DNA of 64,000 nucleotides from the NCBI RefSeq assembly GCF_016406105.1, contig NZ_CP066308.1, positions 4,252,501 through 4,316,500 on the forward strand, given 5' to 3'. The notes beneath the pieces were generated by a model. It was not told the DNA's origin and searched no databases. It worked only from the letters and a program-made list of their open reading frames with translations. The position numbers and the translations under genes are program-made. The DNA is from Brevibacillus composti. Its GTDB lineage: Bacteria; Bacillota; Bacilli; Brevibacillales; Brevibacillaceae. Below are positions 50,576 through 59,011 of this stretch, in pieces; the first letter of the stretch is position 1; the number at the start of each line of letters is the position of its first letter.

Positions 50576-53326
50576 TCAAGGACGAGTGGCTCCAGGGTTG
50601 TCGGTGTCCGCGCTGCCGGTTTCTCCGGGAGTGCCTCCTCCGTTTCCGGTGTCCGCGCTGCCGGTTTCTCCGGGAGTGCCTCCTCGGTTCCCGGTTCCTG
50701 CGCCGCCGGTTCCTTCGGGATTGCCTTCACCGTTTCCTGCTCCTGCGCCGCCAGTTCCTCCGGAGCTGGCCCCATCGTTTCCAGTTCCGGCGCTGCCGGT
50801 TCCTTCGCCGGAGCCCCCGGTTGCCGGGCTCGTCTCTCCATCGGAGCCTGTCCCGGGCTCCCTGTCCCCACCGGGCAAGAACGGCCCATAGATCGGCGGA
50901 GGCAGAGGATCGGAGGCGGCAGGGCTTTCCGTACCGCCGGGAGGAGTCGCGCCGGGGTCAGCATCAGGGCCGGGCTCTACCGTCTGATCGGTGGCAGGTG
51001 CCTGCGTCGCGGCATACAAGTAGAACCCGCCCGCAGTGCCTCCAGCCACGATCAACAGCGTCACGGCCGCCATGATCCCCGTATGTCGGCGAAACAGCCG
51101 GACCAGCCCATTTGCGGTTTCGTCCCGCACCTCATCCAGCAGCTTGCGAAGTTCAGCATGTCTCAATCCGTACCACTGTTTTCGCTGCTCTTTTTTGCGC
51201 AGCCGGATGCCCTTCTCCTCCAGGAAATAGCGCTTCAGCGCGTCGCGATAGACCGGGGTCAGCGATGTCCCCCGGAAAAATTCATCCACAGAGAGCGTCC
51301 AGCGGATAAACGAGCGCATGATCTGCTCGCCGCCGCGCTCCTGCACAAACGTCAGCATCTGCTCATAAGCCGGCGAATGCATTCCCCCTGATTCCGTTTC
51401 GTAAAAAGCCAGCCACACTTTGGGGAAGTCCGGCTCGTCCAGTTTTTCCCCGAGCAGCTTCCGGAGCAAGCGCTGCAGCTGGTACCTCTCCTCCTGGTCA
51501 AAAGAGCGGTAGAACACCTCCGGCGGCGGGCAATCGCCCCCGGTTCCCTCTTGCAGCGAAGCCAGCTTCAGCAGCAGATCACAGGTAGCGCGGCTTTCCA
51601 GATCCAGCTCCCAGAAAAAGGTTTGCGGCTTATCCTCCAACAGCGACACAATGCCTGCGAATTCCTGCGGCGTCAAGGCGTCCAGCTCGGTGTATTTCAG
51701 CAGGCAGCGGTCGATTTCGTCCAGGATGTCGCTCGCGAACGCATTTCGTTTTTGCATCGGTTCCAAGAAGCGGTGAATCGCAAGGGCGGCCTCCACCTTC
51801 TGTCCGCTCCCTTTGAATGTGGCCAGCATCTTCTTCTGCGTCGCCTCCTTAAAAAAGGGGTTCCGCAGCGCATCCGGCACATGCGCCTCCCAAAACGCCA
51901 CTTCCCGGAGCACGTCTTCCATCCGCAGAGCCGCACTCAGCCGTTGGGCTACATACGCCTCAAAGAGCGGTGCTGCAAATTGTTCATGTCTGAGGGCTGT
52001 GTTCATCACGGGTGAAAACAATTCCGGGCAAGCCGCCAAATGCTTGTACACCTCGTCCAGATACGCCTTCTCCTGCAGCAATCGCCCCTTGAGGAGCACA
52101 TCCATCAGATACAGCACCCGCTCCGTTTGCCTGTTTCGTCCCTCCACGACGCGACTGGACTGGATGATCAGCCGCACCAGCTCCGTGGCGGGCAGCTTTC
52201 GCGCGGCGAGCTCCTTCTTTTCCTCGCGAAAGAGACTGGCCAAGAGTTCATACAGACGCTTTTTCCCGGTCAGTTGAGCGTTTTCCAGATAACCGAGCAG
52301 CACCTGCCACACGGCCGCGCGGCTTTGCTCGTATACAGCCATCCGCCCTTTTTCGATCAAAAACAGCGCGCACAGCTCGTAATAGGTGCCCGGCCGCAAG
52401 CCTAGCCCGCTGTCATCGCCAGCGAGCACCTCTTCGGCAAACAGAAAAAACTCTTCCATGACGCGCGGCTCCTGGAGATACTCCCAGGCAAAATGGAGGT
52501 ACTCGTGCTCCCCCTCCTGCAGGTCCGCATTCCATATCCGCTGACCGGCAAAGTCAAAGAGAAACTCCTTGTCGATATGGCCGTTTCCCGGCCGGATGCT
52601 TCCCTTTGGCACAAACATCACATGGATATGCTTTTTGCTCTGCGGCTCGCCGCTGTACGTCAGAAAACCGAGATGACGGCGCATCTCGTAAGGCAGGCAG
52701 CCGTAGAGGATCTCCATCAGCTCCTTGGCCGACTGGGCCGCTTCCCTCTCCCCGCCTGCGAGACTGATGAATACCTTTTTCCTCGCGGAGAGCGACACCA
52801 TCACCGCATAGAGCAATTGCTTCCACTCGTGTTCCCCGATCCCCATGCGAGCCAGAGCTTGTCTGGGAGCGGCGGAGGTACTCTCCGCATACGGAAGATC
52901 TTCCAGTGCGGGCAACTCTTTTCCGGCTCCCTCATCGTGCCGTTTGGCAAAGGAGTCAATCCCGAAAATCTTGCGCGGATGCCGGATGAATTCCTCTTGT
53001 CTCGCGGCCGGGATCACGTAGTTATGGGAGAAAAAGGTATTTCGTTGGCCGGTGAAATCGGCACCGGCATACACGCTGTTGCCGATCACGAGCTCCCCCG
53101 TCTCGGCGCGAAAGGAGACCAGTGCTTCCGGGTACTCGCCCGGGTCCGCCTCTCTCTCCTGCAGCTCGCGGGGTGCGTCGTAGACGCAGAACGGATGCAG
53201 GACCTTTTTGACAAAGGAGGAGTCCAGTCCCGGCGATTTGGCGACGGTATCGTAACCTTCATTGGAGCGAAACACGCCCGCACGCCCGCGTGTGTAATAC
53301 TGCTGCCCAATCAAATGCCGCGTCAC
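50576..53326 (-). CDS. GTPase-associated (GAP1-like) membrane protein with repeat tail
   Basis: Protein of 916 residues. The N-terminal roughly 300 residues fit my recollection of the GTPase-associated protein 1 N-terminal domain: QQYYTRGRAGVFRSNEGYDT, FFSHNYVIPA (about residues 98-107), LGFLTYSGEPQSKKHIHVMF. A long helical middle follows, then a single membrane helix at about 752-772 (AAVTLLIVAGGTAGGFYLYA). The last 144 residues are a Gly/Thr/Pro/Ser-rich tail outside the membrane, with 15-residue repeats. Hence the bulk is cytoplasmic. Its GTG start at 53326 overlaps the GTPase gene stop (GTGA), so both proteins are probably made together. Last gene of the operon. Domain names come from memory, without a profile search. 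Confidence 0.75.
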   Translation of the reverse strand: MTRHLIGQQYYTRGRAGVFRSNEGYDTVAKSPGLDSSFVKKVLHPFCVYDAPRELQEREADPGEYPEALVSFRAETGELVIGNSVYAGADFTGQRNTFFSHNYVIPAARQEEFIRHPRKIFGIDSFAKRHDEGAGKELPALEDLPYAESTSAAPRQALARMGIGEHEWKQLLYAVMVSLSARKKVFISLAGGEREAAQSAKELMEILYGCLPYEMRRHLGFLTYSGEPQSKKHIHVMFVPKGSIRPGNGHIDKEFLFDFAGQRIWNADLQEGEHEYLHFAWEYLQEPRVMEEFFLFAEEVLAGDDSGLGLRPGTYYELCALFLIEKGRMAVYEQSRAAVWQVLLGYLENAQLTGKKRLYELLASLFREEKKELAARKLPATELVRLIIQSSRVVEGRNRQTERVLYLMDVLLKGRLLQEKAYLDEVYKHLAACPELFSPVMNTALRHEQFAAPLFEAYVAQRLSAALRMEDVLREVAFWEAHVPDALRNPFFKEATQKKMLATFKGSGQKVEAALAIHRFLEPMQKRNAFASDILDEIDRCLLKYTELDALTPQEFAGIVSLLEDKPQTFFWELDLESRATCDLLLKLASLQEGTGGDCPPPEVFYRSFDQEERYQLQRLLRKLLGEKLDEPDFPKVWLAFYETESGGMHSPAYEQMLTFVQERGGEQIMRSFIRWTLSVDEFFRGTSLTPVYRDALKRYFLEEKGIRLRKKEQRKQWYGLRHAELRKLLDEVRDETANGLVRLFRRHTGIMAAVTLLIVAGGTAGGFYLYAATQAPATDQTVEPGPDADPGATPPGGTESPAASDPLPPPIYGPFLPGGDREPGTGSDGETSPATGGSGEGTGSAGTGNDGASSGGTGGAGAGNGEGNPEGTGGAGTGNRGGTPGETGSADTGNGGGTPGETGSADTDNPGATRP
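50597..50821 (-). repeat. Five 45-bp tandem repeats encoding 15-residue Gly/Thr units
   Basis: Units end in GN or DN: TGGSGEGTGSAGTGN, DGASSGGTGGAGAGN, GEGNPEGTGGAGTGN, RGGTPGETGSADTGN and GGGTPGETGSADTDN. The last two (towards 50597) are almost identical at the DNA level, a sign of recent duplication and of possible copy-number variation between strains. Confidence 0.85.
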
Positions 53327-54591
53327 GATCGTTCTCTCCCCTCGATGTAATCCAATTGATGCAGGAGCCAGATGAATGGCTCATCGACCCGGACAGGCGT
53401 GACGACACCGCTTACCTTTTGATTGACCGGATTGCTCCCCAGGGCGGATACGGCGAAAAAGGCGGTGTTGGTAAAATACACGTCGAGCGCATCCTTAAAC
53501 GGCCGATCCACCTTTTCGATAAACCGGCGCACTTCCCCGTTGATGTTCTCAAACTCGGACAGGTTCAGGTATTTTTCATGGACATAATTGCGGAACACAT
53601 TGCTGTTGGTCTTGATGTACTCGCCGTCTTCTTCCTTCAGCATGTGCAGCATGTCGCTCTTGGTCAGCACCACGGCCGTCGGGATATGCGTCTTGCTCGC
53701 CTGCTCGTACCCGATGAAATTCTCAAACATCGTGATGACGACCTCGCGCGGCTCGTCGTATCTGGCTGTGAATTCGCCCGGCTCGTCGCCGATGTTGAGC
53801 TGGATCTTGTCCCGGATCGTCCGGATCTGCAGGGGATCGACGAGAAAGAGGATACCGGAGGAATTGCGCACGTGAGCCGCGTAGATCTCCAGGTATTCGC
53901 GATCCACCATGCCCTCGCCGGCGACGTCGAAAAAGACGAGGATCAGCGGCGCCCGCTCGTTGTCCTTGAAGATAAACTGAAAGATAAACGGCTCCTGCCG
54001 CTTTTCTTTTTGCGTGGAATCGAGCAGCTGTCCGCGCTCAAACAAGGGGGACTCGTAGTTTTCCCGGAACTTCCGGCTGATCTGGGCGTTGAGCGGCATG
54101 CAGGCGGCATCGAAGCGGTTCGCTGTCGTGTTTTGCAGCGTGTGGATCAGCGAGGTCATGTAGACCGACTTGCCCACCTGCGAAGCGCCGACGATGGAGA
54201 TGATATTGCTCGGGGCTTTGCCCGCGGTAATCGGCAGCTCGTTGTGGCAGTGCGGACACAGTCTCCGCTTGGTCGCGACGCCGTACTTGTCCGTGATGCC
54301 CACCAGCACATTGTCCACCACGATCCGGTTCTCGTCGGGAATCGTCTCGGGGTCGATCACCGCCTCGATCTCCTCGATGTCGTCCAAACCGAATTTATTG
54401 CGGTATTGGTTCAAAATCACGTCTTCCTGAAGGGCGTAATCCTCGTCCTCCTCCCGGTGATGGGCGGCCCGAAAGACGACCTGCTCCGGCGAAAACTTGG
54501 CAAAGCAAAAGGGACAGACGATATCGTAAAAAGGCAGCCTCTCCTTTTGCGGCGGCTTCTTTTCAAACATGTTTTTGAAAAAGGTCAGCAT
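53323..54591 (-). CDS. P-loop GTPase with split zinc-cysteine pairs (TRAFAC/double-GTPase-like)
   Basis: Protein of 422 residues. CPFC (residues 26-29) and CPHC (112-115) flank an acidic segment and probably form one zinc ribbon. The GTPase core has G1 GASQVGKS (135-142), a switch II-like FFDVAGEG (221-227) and a G4 TKSD (310-313). Hydrophobic strands LILVF and GILFLVD surround them. This agrees with the TRAFAC-type GTPases that neighbour GAP1 proteins in bacteria. No membrane helix. ATG at 54591 after GGAGG, 13 bases behind the small beta-protein gene. Confidence 0.82.
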   Translation of the reverse strand: MLTFFKNMFEKKPPQKERLPFYDIVCPFCFAKFSPEQVVFRAAHHREEDEDYALQEDVILNQYRNKFGLDDIEEIEAVIDPETIPDENRIVVDNVLVGITDKYGVATKRRLCPHCHNELPITAGKAPSNIISIVGASQVGKSVYMTSLIHTLQNTTANRFDAACMPLNAQISRKFRENYESPLFERGQLLDSTQKEKRQEPFIFQFIFKDNERAPLILVFFDVAGEGMVDREYLEIYAAHVRNSSGILFLVDPLQIRTIRDKIQLNIGDEPGEFTARYDEPREVVITMFENFIGYEQASKTHIPTAVVLTKSDMLHMLKEEDGEYIKTNSNVFRNYVHEKYLNLSEFENINGEVRRFIEKVDRPFKDALDVYFTNTAFFAVSALGSNPVNQKVSGVVTPVRVDEPFIWLLHQLDYIEGRERS

Positions 54592-54604
54592 TCTCCGTTC
54601 CCTC

Positions 54605-55240
54605 CTATTCGGGAATCAGTTCGTAAAGTTCCCCGTATTTTTTTCCATCGGTAAAGAATAGCCGGATAAAGTCGTTTTTCCCGATCTCGATCTCCGGCAT
54701 CAGGTTTTCGCCTGGCTCCAGGTCGCGGATAAACGCGTACTGGGTGCCGTCCTCCCTGCCGCTCGGGTAGCCGCCCTCTTTTTTGACGTAGCACAGCACT
54801 TCGCTTGCGATCGGCCATTCGGAAAAGATGCGGATCTGGATCGTTTGATACGGGCGAAACCAGCTTTTCTTGCTTTTTACGGAGTAATAGATTTTGGCTT
54901 TTCCCGTACTGAGATGGCCGAGATGCGCTTCGCCCCGCGGGAGCAGCATCACCCGCTTGCCGTCCCTCAGCTGGCCGGGAAAAATCCGGTAGGTATGCCG
55001 TCCGATTCCTTCCACCGGCTCCCGATAGCCGAGATTTGCCTTGTACTCCTCCCGGGTGTACAACTTCACATCCCCCGGGGTGATCGCGGAAGGCTCAAAA
55101 GAGGCGTCGAACGGCATCCTGTGCACGTACACAAAGGGGACCGACTCCGGCCAATGCCACGTGATCACGCACTCGTTCCCCTGAATCTGACAAACCACAT
55201 CCTTGATCAGTCGTTCAACCGTTTCTTCCCGCTCTATCAT
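54605..55240 (-). CDS. Small beta-rich protein of the GTPase/tubulin operon, unknown function
   Basis: Protein of 211 residues, not recognised. It alternates hydrophobic and polar residues in many short strands (ECVITWHWPESVPFVYVHRM; RVMLLPRGEAHLGHLSTGKA; IYYSVK), suggesting two beta-sandwich domains. No signal peptide or membrane helix. ATG at 55240 with GAGGAG upstream. It lies 24 bases behind the vWA gene and 13 bases before the GTPase gene, so it probably acts as an adaptor in the same complex. Confidence 0.72.
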   Translation of the reverse strand: MIEREETVERLIKDVVCQIQGNECVITWHWPESVPFVYVHRMPFDASFEPSAITPGDVKLYTREEYKANLGYREPVEGIGRHTYRIFPGQLRDGKRVMLLPRGEAHLGHLSTGKAKIYYSVKSKKSWFRPYQTIQIRIFSEWPIASEVLCYVKKEGGYPSGREDGTQYAFIRDLEPGENLMPEIEIGKNDFIRLFFTDGKKYGELYELIPE

Positions 55241-55264
55241 CTGGCATCATGCTCCTCGGTAAGG

Positions 55265-56548
55265 CTAGTGAAACCGCTTCGATCCGGAGGACCCGGCATC
55301 CAGGCTCTGGGCCGGTGCATAGCGTCGCCGCGAAAAACTCCCGCGGTCCGACGCCTGGCCGCTCGCCGGAGCCGACACGCTCACGCTCCATAAGGCCAGC
55401 ACCAAAGCAAGCAACAGATCCGCCAGCATGCGAAGCACAAAGTCCGGAAGAGCCGCGGAGGCAAACCCCGCCTCCAGCACCAAACCGGCCAGCACCCCGG
55501 CCACCGCGCCGCCGATCGAAAAGCTTTTGGCTATGAATTTGTTATCAAAAATAAGTCCAAGGGCGAGCCCCAGCAAAGCGCCGATGACCGTCACGAAGGC
55601 GACGCGCTCCACCGCATACAACATGCGGCCACTGTCTGCTCCTGTCCTCTCCGTCAGCAGATTGCGTTCTTGCCGGTTCAGCTCGTAAATTTGGCCGAAA
55701 GCGGCGGAAAGCTGCTGGGTGTTGACCACGTCCGTGTATGTACCGCCTGTTTCGGCCGCGATTTGCTTCAACAGATTGGTGCCGTCCGCGCTGACCTGGC
55801 TCATCCCGACCGTGTGGATGGGAATCTGCTGCTCCTGATAAGGAGGCAGGGCGCGGCCCATATTCACGCTGCTGTACCCGTCCGACATGAGAACGACGGT
55901 GCTGTTGCCCGCTCCCGATGCCGGGTCCTGCACCAGCTCCAAAGCCCGCTGGAGGGCAGCTTCGATGTTCGTGCCCCCACCGGGCGCTTCGTGATCCCGC
56001 AGCTTCTGCAGCACCGCTTCCCGTGCGGCAGGATCGCCCAGAGACACCATCGGCTGCAGCACGCGGGCATCGTCCTGGAAGGTGATAACGGCCACACGCA
56101 TGTCATGGTCCATGCGGCCGATGAGATCAGCGGCTGCCGCAAAAAGCTGGTCGTCCGGGTCCGTGTCCCTCATGCTGCCGGAGGTGTCCAGCAGCATCAC
56201 GATGCTGTCGGAGCCAGCCGCACGTTGAAAGGTGGAACCGTACAACAACTGGAACAAAAGACCGGCGATCCCCAGCATCACGAACGTCGCGGGGACAAGC
56301 ATTTTCCAGGAAAATCCGGCGTAACGCTGCCGCCAGCCCATCCCGTTCAGCTTGGGCGAAATCATCTCGGCGATCAGGCAGAACAGCCCGACGAAAAAGG
56401 CAAACTGCCCGATGTACAGTCCCACCAGCAGCCACTCCGCCAGTTCTCCCGAGAGCCGGTGCAGCAAAATCTCCCCGATGCCAAACCCGACGAGTCCGCC
56501 GAAGAGACTGGACATCACCAGCGGCACGCTGATCCTTTTTTGAATCAT
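55265..56548 (-). CDS. Membrane protein with central von Willebrand A domain
   Basis: Protein of 427 residues. Three N-terminal membrane helices (within residues 8-103), a vWA domain of about 190 residues, then about three to four C-terminal helices (about 310-395) and a basic tail. The metal-ion-dependent adhesion site is complete: DTSGSM (121-126), the Thr in GGGTNIEAAL, and the Asp in LMSDGYS. The ATG overlaps the preceding stop (ATGA). vWA modules of this kind usually mediate metal-dependent protein contacts. The domain probably faces outside, by helix count. Confidence 0.83.
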   Translation of the reverse strand: MIQKRISVPLVMSSLFGGLVGFGIGEILLHRLSGELAEWLLVGLYIGQFAFFVGLFCLIAEMISPKLNGMGWRQRYAGFSWKMLVPATFVMLGIAGLLFQLLYGSTFQRAAGSDSIVMLLDTSGSMRDTDPDDQLFAAAADLIGRMDHDMRVAVITFQDDARVLQPMVSLGDPAAREAVLQKLRDHEAPGGGTNIEAALQRALELVQDPASGAGNSTVVLMSDGYSSVNMGRALPPYQEQQIPIHTVGMSQVSADGTNLLKQIAAETGGTYTDVVNTQQLSAAFGQIYELNRQERNLLTERTGADSGRMLYAVERVAFVTVIGALLGLALGLIFDNKFIAKSFSIGGAVAGVLAGLVLEAGFASAALPDFVLRMLADLLLALVLALWSVSVSAPASGQASDRGSFSRRRYAPAQSLDAGSSGSKRFH

Positions 56549-58977
56549 ATGGATACCCCCTCTTCCCGGCGGTGAAATGCGAAGCCATTGGCCACGTAGG
56601 AGTCGTAATACTTTTTGTTGTTGCGGTAGTACATCAAATCATTTTTGGCAAAGCCGCCCATCAGGTTCAGCTTTTCAATCCCGCTTTTGCCTGCTTCATG
56701 GAGATAACCCTGCTTGCAGGTGCGGAAGCCCTGCTCCCGTCCGATCACGTATTGGATGAATTCACTGCGATTGTCCGCAAAAAAGTACTTTTCTTCGTAG
56801 CGGTGCTTTTGCGAAAAGTGGAAGATCTCCACGTGCACCGCCGCCCTCTCTTCCAAAGCCCGGTAAAGATCGGCAAACAGCTCTTCTTTGGTCAAGACCT
56901 CTCTGTTTTCATACGCCACCGCGACATTGGCGCGTGCGAGCAGCTCATCCTCAAAGGGAAGGGCGAACGGGGCACGGCTCCATATCTCGCGGCGGCAGAG
57001 CTCTGTGAGCCGTTCGATCAGCACAGAAGCATCGGCGGCTTGCACGATCCGGGATGGCGGGACAGCCGAGCGGTCTTCCCAGTAGAAAAACGGGCCCCTG
57101 CGCGCCTCCAGGGAGGCCAGGGCTTCCCTCGCGATCATACCGTAGTATTCGTGGATGTTTTTCCCCAGGTAATCAGATGCCTCGCTCACATGTTTTTCGG
57201 CCAGCTCCCGCAGCTGCCTTTGCAGCGCTTCGAGCCGCTCCCAATCCTGCCGGAGCCGATCGTGGAGCTCTTCCACCTCCTGCTCGTAGCTTCTGAGGAG
57301 CTCCAGCTCCAGCTCCAGTCCGAGCAGCTCGTAGCGCTTCTCGTACAGATGCGGCAGGAGATGGCGAATCAGGCTGCGCACACGCTCTTTATCCCGGGTA
57401 AAAATGCCGCCCAGCTTCCAATCCTGCTGCTCCACCCGCTCCCGGTACAGCTCCTCCCACTCTGCGCGAGTCTCTTCCAGCAGCCGAGTGGTCTCCCGGA
57501 TCCTGGCGAGCAGTTCGGCCCGGATGCTGCTCTTGGCGCTTCCCGTCTCCGGTGCCGATGTAAGCAGGCAGGCAGCGTACAGGCCCCAGCGCGGTTCATC
57601 CACGACAATATCGCGGAGCAACCCGGTCAGTCTGCGTTGCTTTTGCAGATGCTCCAGCTGGCTGCGGGCCCGCTCGGCAAAATGCCTGTCAAAAAACGCC
57701 TGGCTGCTCCCCCTAAACAGGGCTTGCTCCGCTTCCTTGAGCGTCATGCCCTTCAGCTCGGCGTAGCTGATCCCAGCCGTCATCAGGCCGCTCATCTCGT
57801 CCAGCTTGCTGCCATCCGGCAAGAGGGAGCGCACCTCGCGCTGGATGTGGCGGGGTGTCAGCTCCAGCCCCTCCAGCAGTTCGGCCATATCGGGGAGAGC
57901 CGTTTCTTTCATGCGCTGGAGAAAGTCATCGCATACATGGGCCAGCACCGTCAGCGCGATGGCCTCCCGGGGCTGCCGCACCCTGGACAGGCCTGCGGTA
58001 GCAAAGGCGGCATGGCCGCTGTCTACGCCGATGCTGCGCGTAAACTGATGCTTGTTGTAGCTTTCATTGCCCTCTTCCAGCTCCGACTCCGCCGGCTTGT
58101 TGTTCAACAGGACCAGCCGGCTGATGAGCTCGTAATTCTCCTGCTGGCCTCTGTCCGCAAACAGCCCCCGCTCGTTTTTGTCGGAGAGCAGATACATCAG
58201 CGAAAAGAGGGGACCCTCATGCGCCACCTCCAGGGTGACGTGATCCTCGGTCACCTGCAGCGCTTCGCGGAATCGGTAGCCGCTCTCTTGGTACGCGGTC
58301 AGCTCCTCCAAAAAGCTGACGCCCAGAGAGGCGGAGAACCCGAACTCCTCGCCGCTGCTCTTTTCCTGGATCAACGTGTAGAGGTCTACTGTCACGTACT
58401 TGAATACCTCGGCGAGATAGCTTTTCATCAACAGCACCAGCTCCGGCATCAATACAGTGGCCGGGTCATCGGCACGGGCGACAACGGCCAGATTGACGTG
58501 CTGGACTTGCGAGCAGTGCTTCGCGGCTTCTGCCAGATGGATGCTCACTTTTTTCATGATCTTGTTCATCTCGATGCGCAGGGTCTCCCTCTCGTAAAAC
58601 TGTTGATAGAGATTCCGCCGCAGCGTATGCCGGGCCGTCTGGAGCCGGGGCAGCGGGCAGGTGTAGATGCGGTCGGCGTGACCGGCGGTGGAAGCGGTGC
58701 CTTGGCCGGTGGTGGGGCTGGTACTGTGGCCGGGGCCGTCGCTGGTGCCGGGGCCAGTACCGCAGCCCGTGCCGGCATGGAGATAGAGCGCACCGGCATG
58801 ATTCTCCCACTGTCGTTCATTAAGGGCATAAACAGCCTGGAGTGCTTCCAGGCTGTCGTCCCCGACAAAGAGGAACAGCACGGGGTTCAGTATGCTTCGC
58901 TGCCCGTTTTCGCTGTCCTGCTGTGAATGAAGTCCCGTGGCGTATGTCGTCGCGAGCTGTTCGATTCCTTCCCTCAT
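56545..58977 (-). CDS. Large protein of the GTPase/tubulin operon, unknown fold
   Basis: Protein of 810 residues that I cannot assign. Residues 31-60 (NPVLFLFVGDDSLEALQAVY) look like the first strand and helix of a nucleotide-binding or Rossmann-type fold, followed by a Gly/Thr/Ser low-complexity insert at 69-98. The middle is helical, with a charged coiled coil near residues 570-620 (EELHDRLRQDWERLEALQRQ). The C-terminal third has conserved-looking aromatic blocks (DLMYYRNNKKYYDSYVANGF). No membrane helix. ATG at 58977 after GGGAGG. Co-operonic with the tubulin-like gene (34-base gap), for which it may be a partner. Confidence 0.75.
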   Translation of the reverse strand: MREGIEQLATTYATGLHSQQDSENGQRSILNPVLFLFVGDDSLEALQAVYALNERQWENHAGALYLHAGTGCGTGPGTSDGPGHSTSPTTGQGTASTAGHADRIYTCPLPRLQTARHTLRRNLYQQFYERETLRIEMNKIMKKVSIHLAEAAKHCSQVQHVNLAVVARADDPATVLMPELVLLMKSYLAEVFKYVTVDLYTLIQEKSSGEEFGFSASLGVSFLEELTAYQESGYRFREALQVTEDHVTLEVAHEGPLFSLMYLLSDKNERGLFADRGQQENYELISRLVLLNNKPAESELEEGNESYNKHQFTRSIGVDSGHAAFATAGLSRVRQPREAIALTVLAHVCDDFLQRMKETALPDMAELLEGLELTPRHIQREVRSLLPDGSKLDEMSGLMTAGISYAELKGMTLKEAEQALFRGSSQAFFDRHFAERARSQLEHLQKQRRLTGLLRDIVVDEPRWGLYAACLLTSAPETGSAKSSIRAELLARIRETTRLLEETRAEWEELYRERVEQQDWKLGGIFTRDKERVRSLIRHLLPHLYEKRYELLGLELELELLRSYEQEVEELHDRLRQDWERLEALQRQLRELAEKHVSEASDYLGKNIHEYYGMIAREALASLEARRGPFFYWEDRSAVPPSRIVQAADASVLIERLTELCRREIWSRAPFALPFEDELLARANVAVAYENREVLTKEELFADLYRALEERAAVHVEIFHFSQKHRYEEKYFFADNRSEFIQYVIGREQGFRTCKQGYLHEAGKSGIEKLNLMGGFAKNDLMYYRNNKKYYDSYVANGFAFHRREEGVSI

Positions 58978-59011
58978 GCGATCCTCCCGCGTGGGTCCGC
59001 CGCTCCTGCAG

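Noticed and set aside
50597..50690. Repeats considered as a CRISPR array
   Set aside because: Units are contiguous 45-mers in frame within a coding region, with no unique spacers.
50586..50891. Plus-strand Pro/Val-rich repeat frame of 101 codons
   Set aside because: Complement of the Gly/Thr repeat tail; repeats keep several frames open.
56572..58926. Plus-strand frame of 784 codons opposite the 810-residue protein
   Set aside because: Antisense shadow; the minus frame has RBS, overlaps with neighbours and codon pattern of a real gene.
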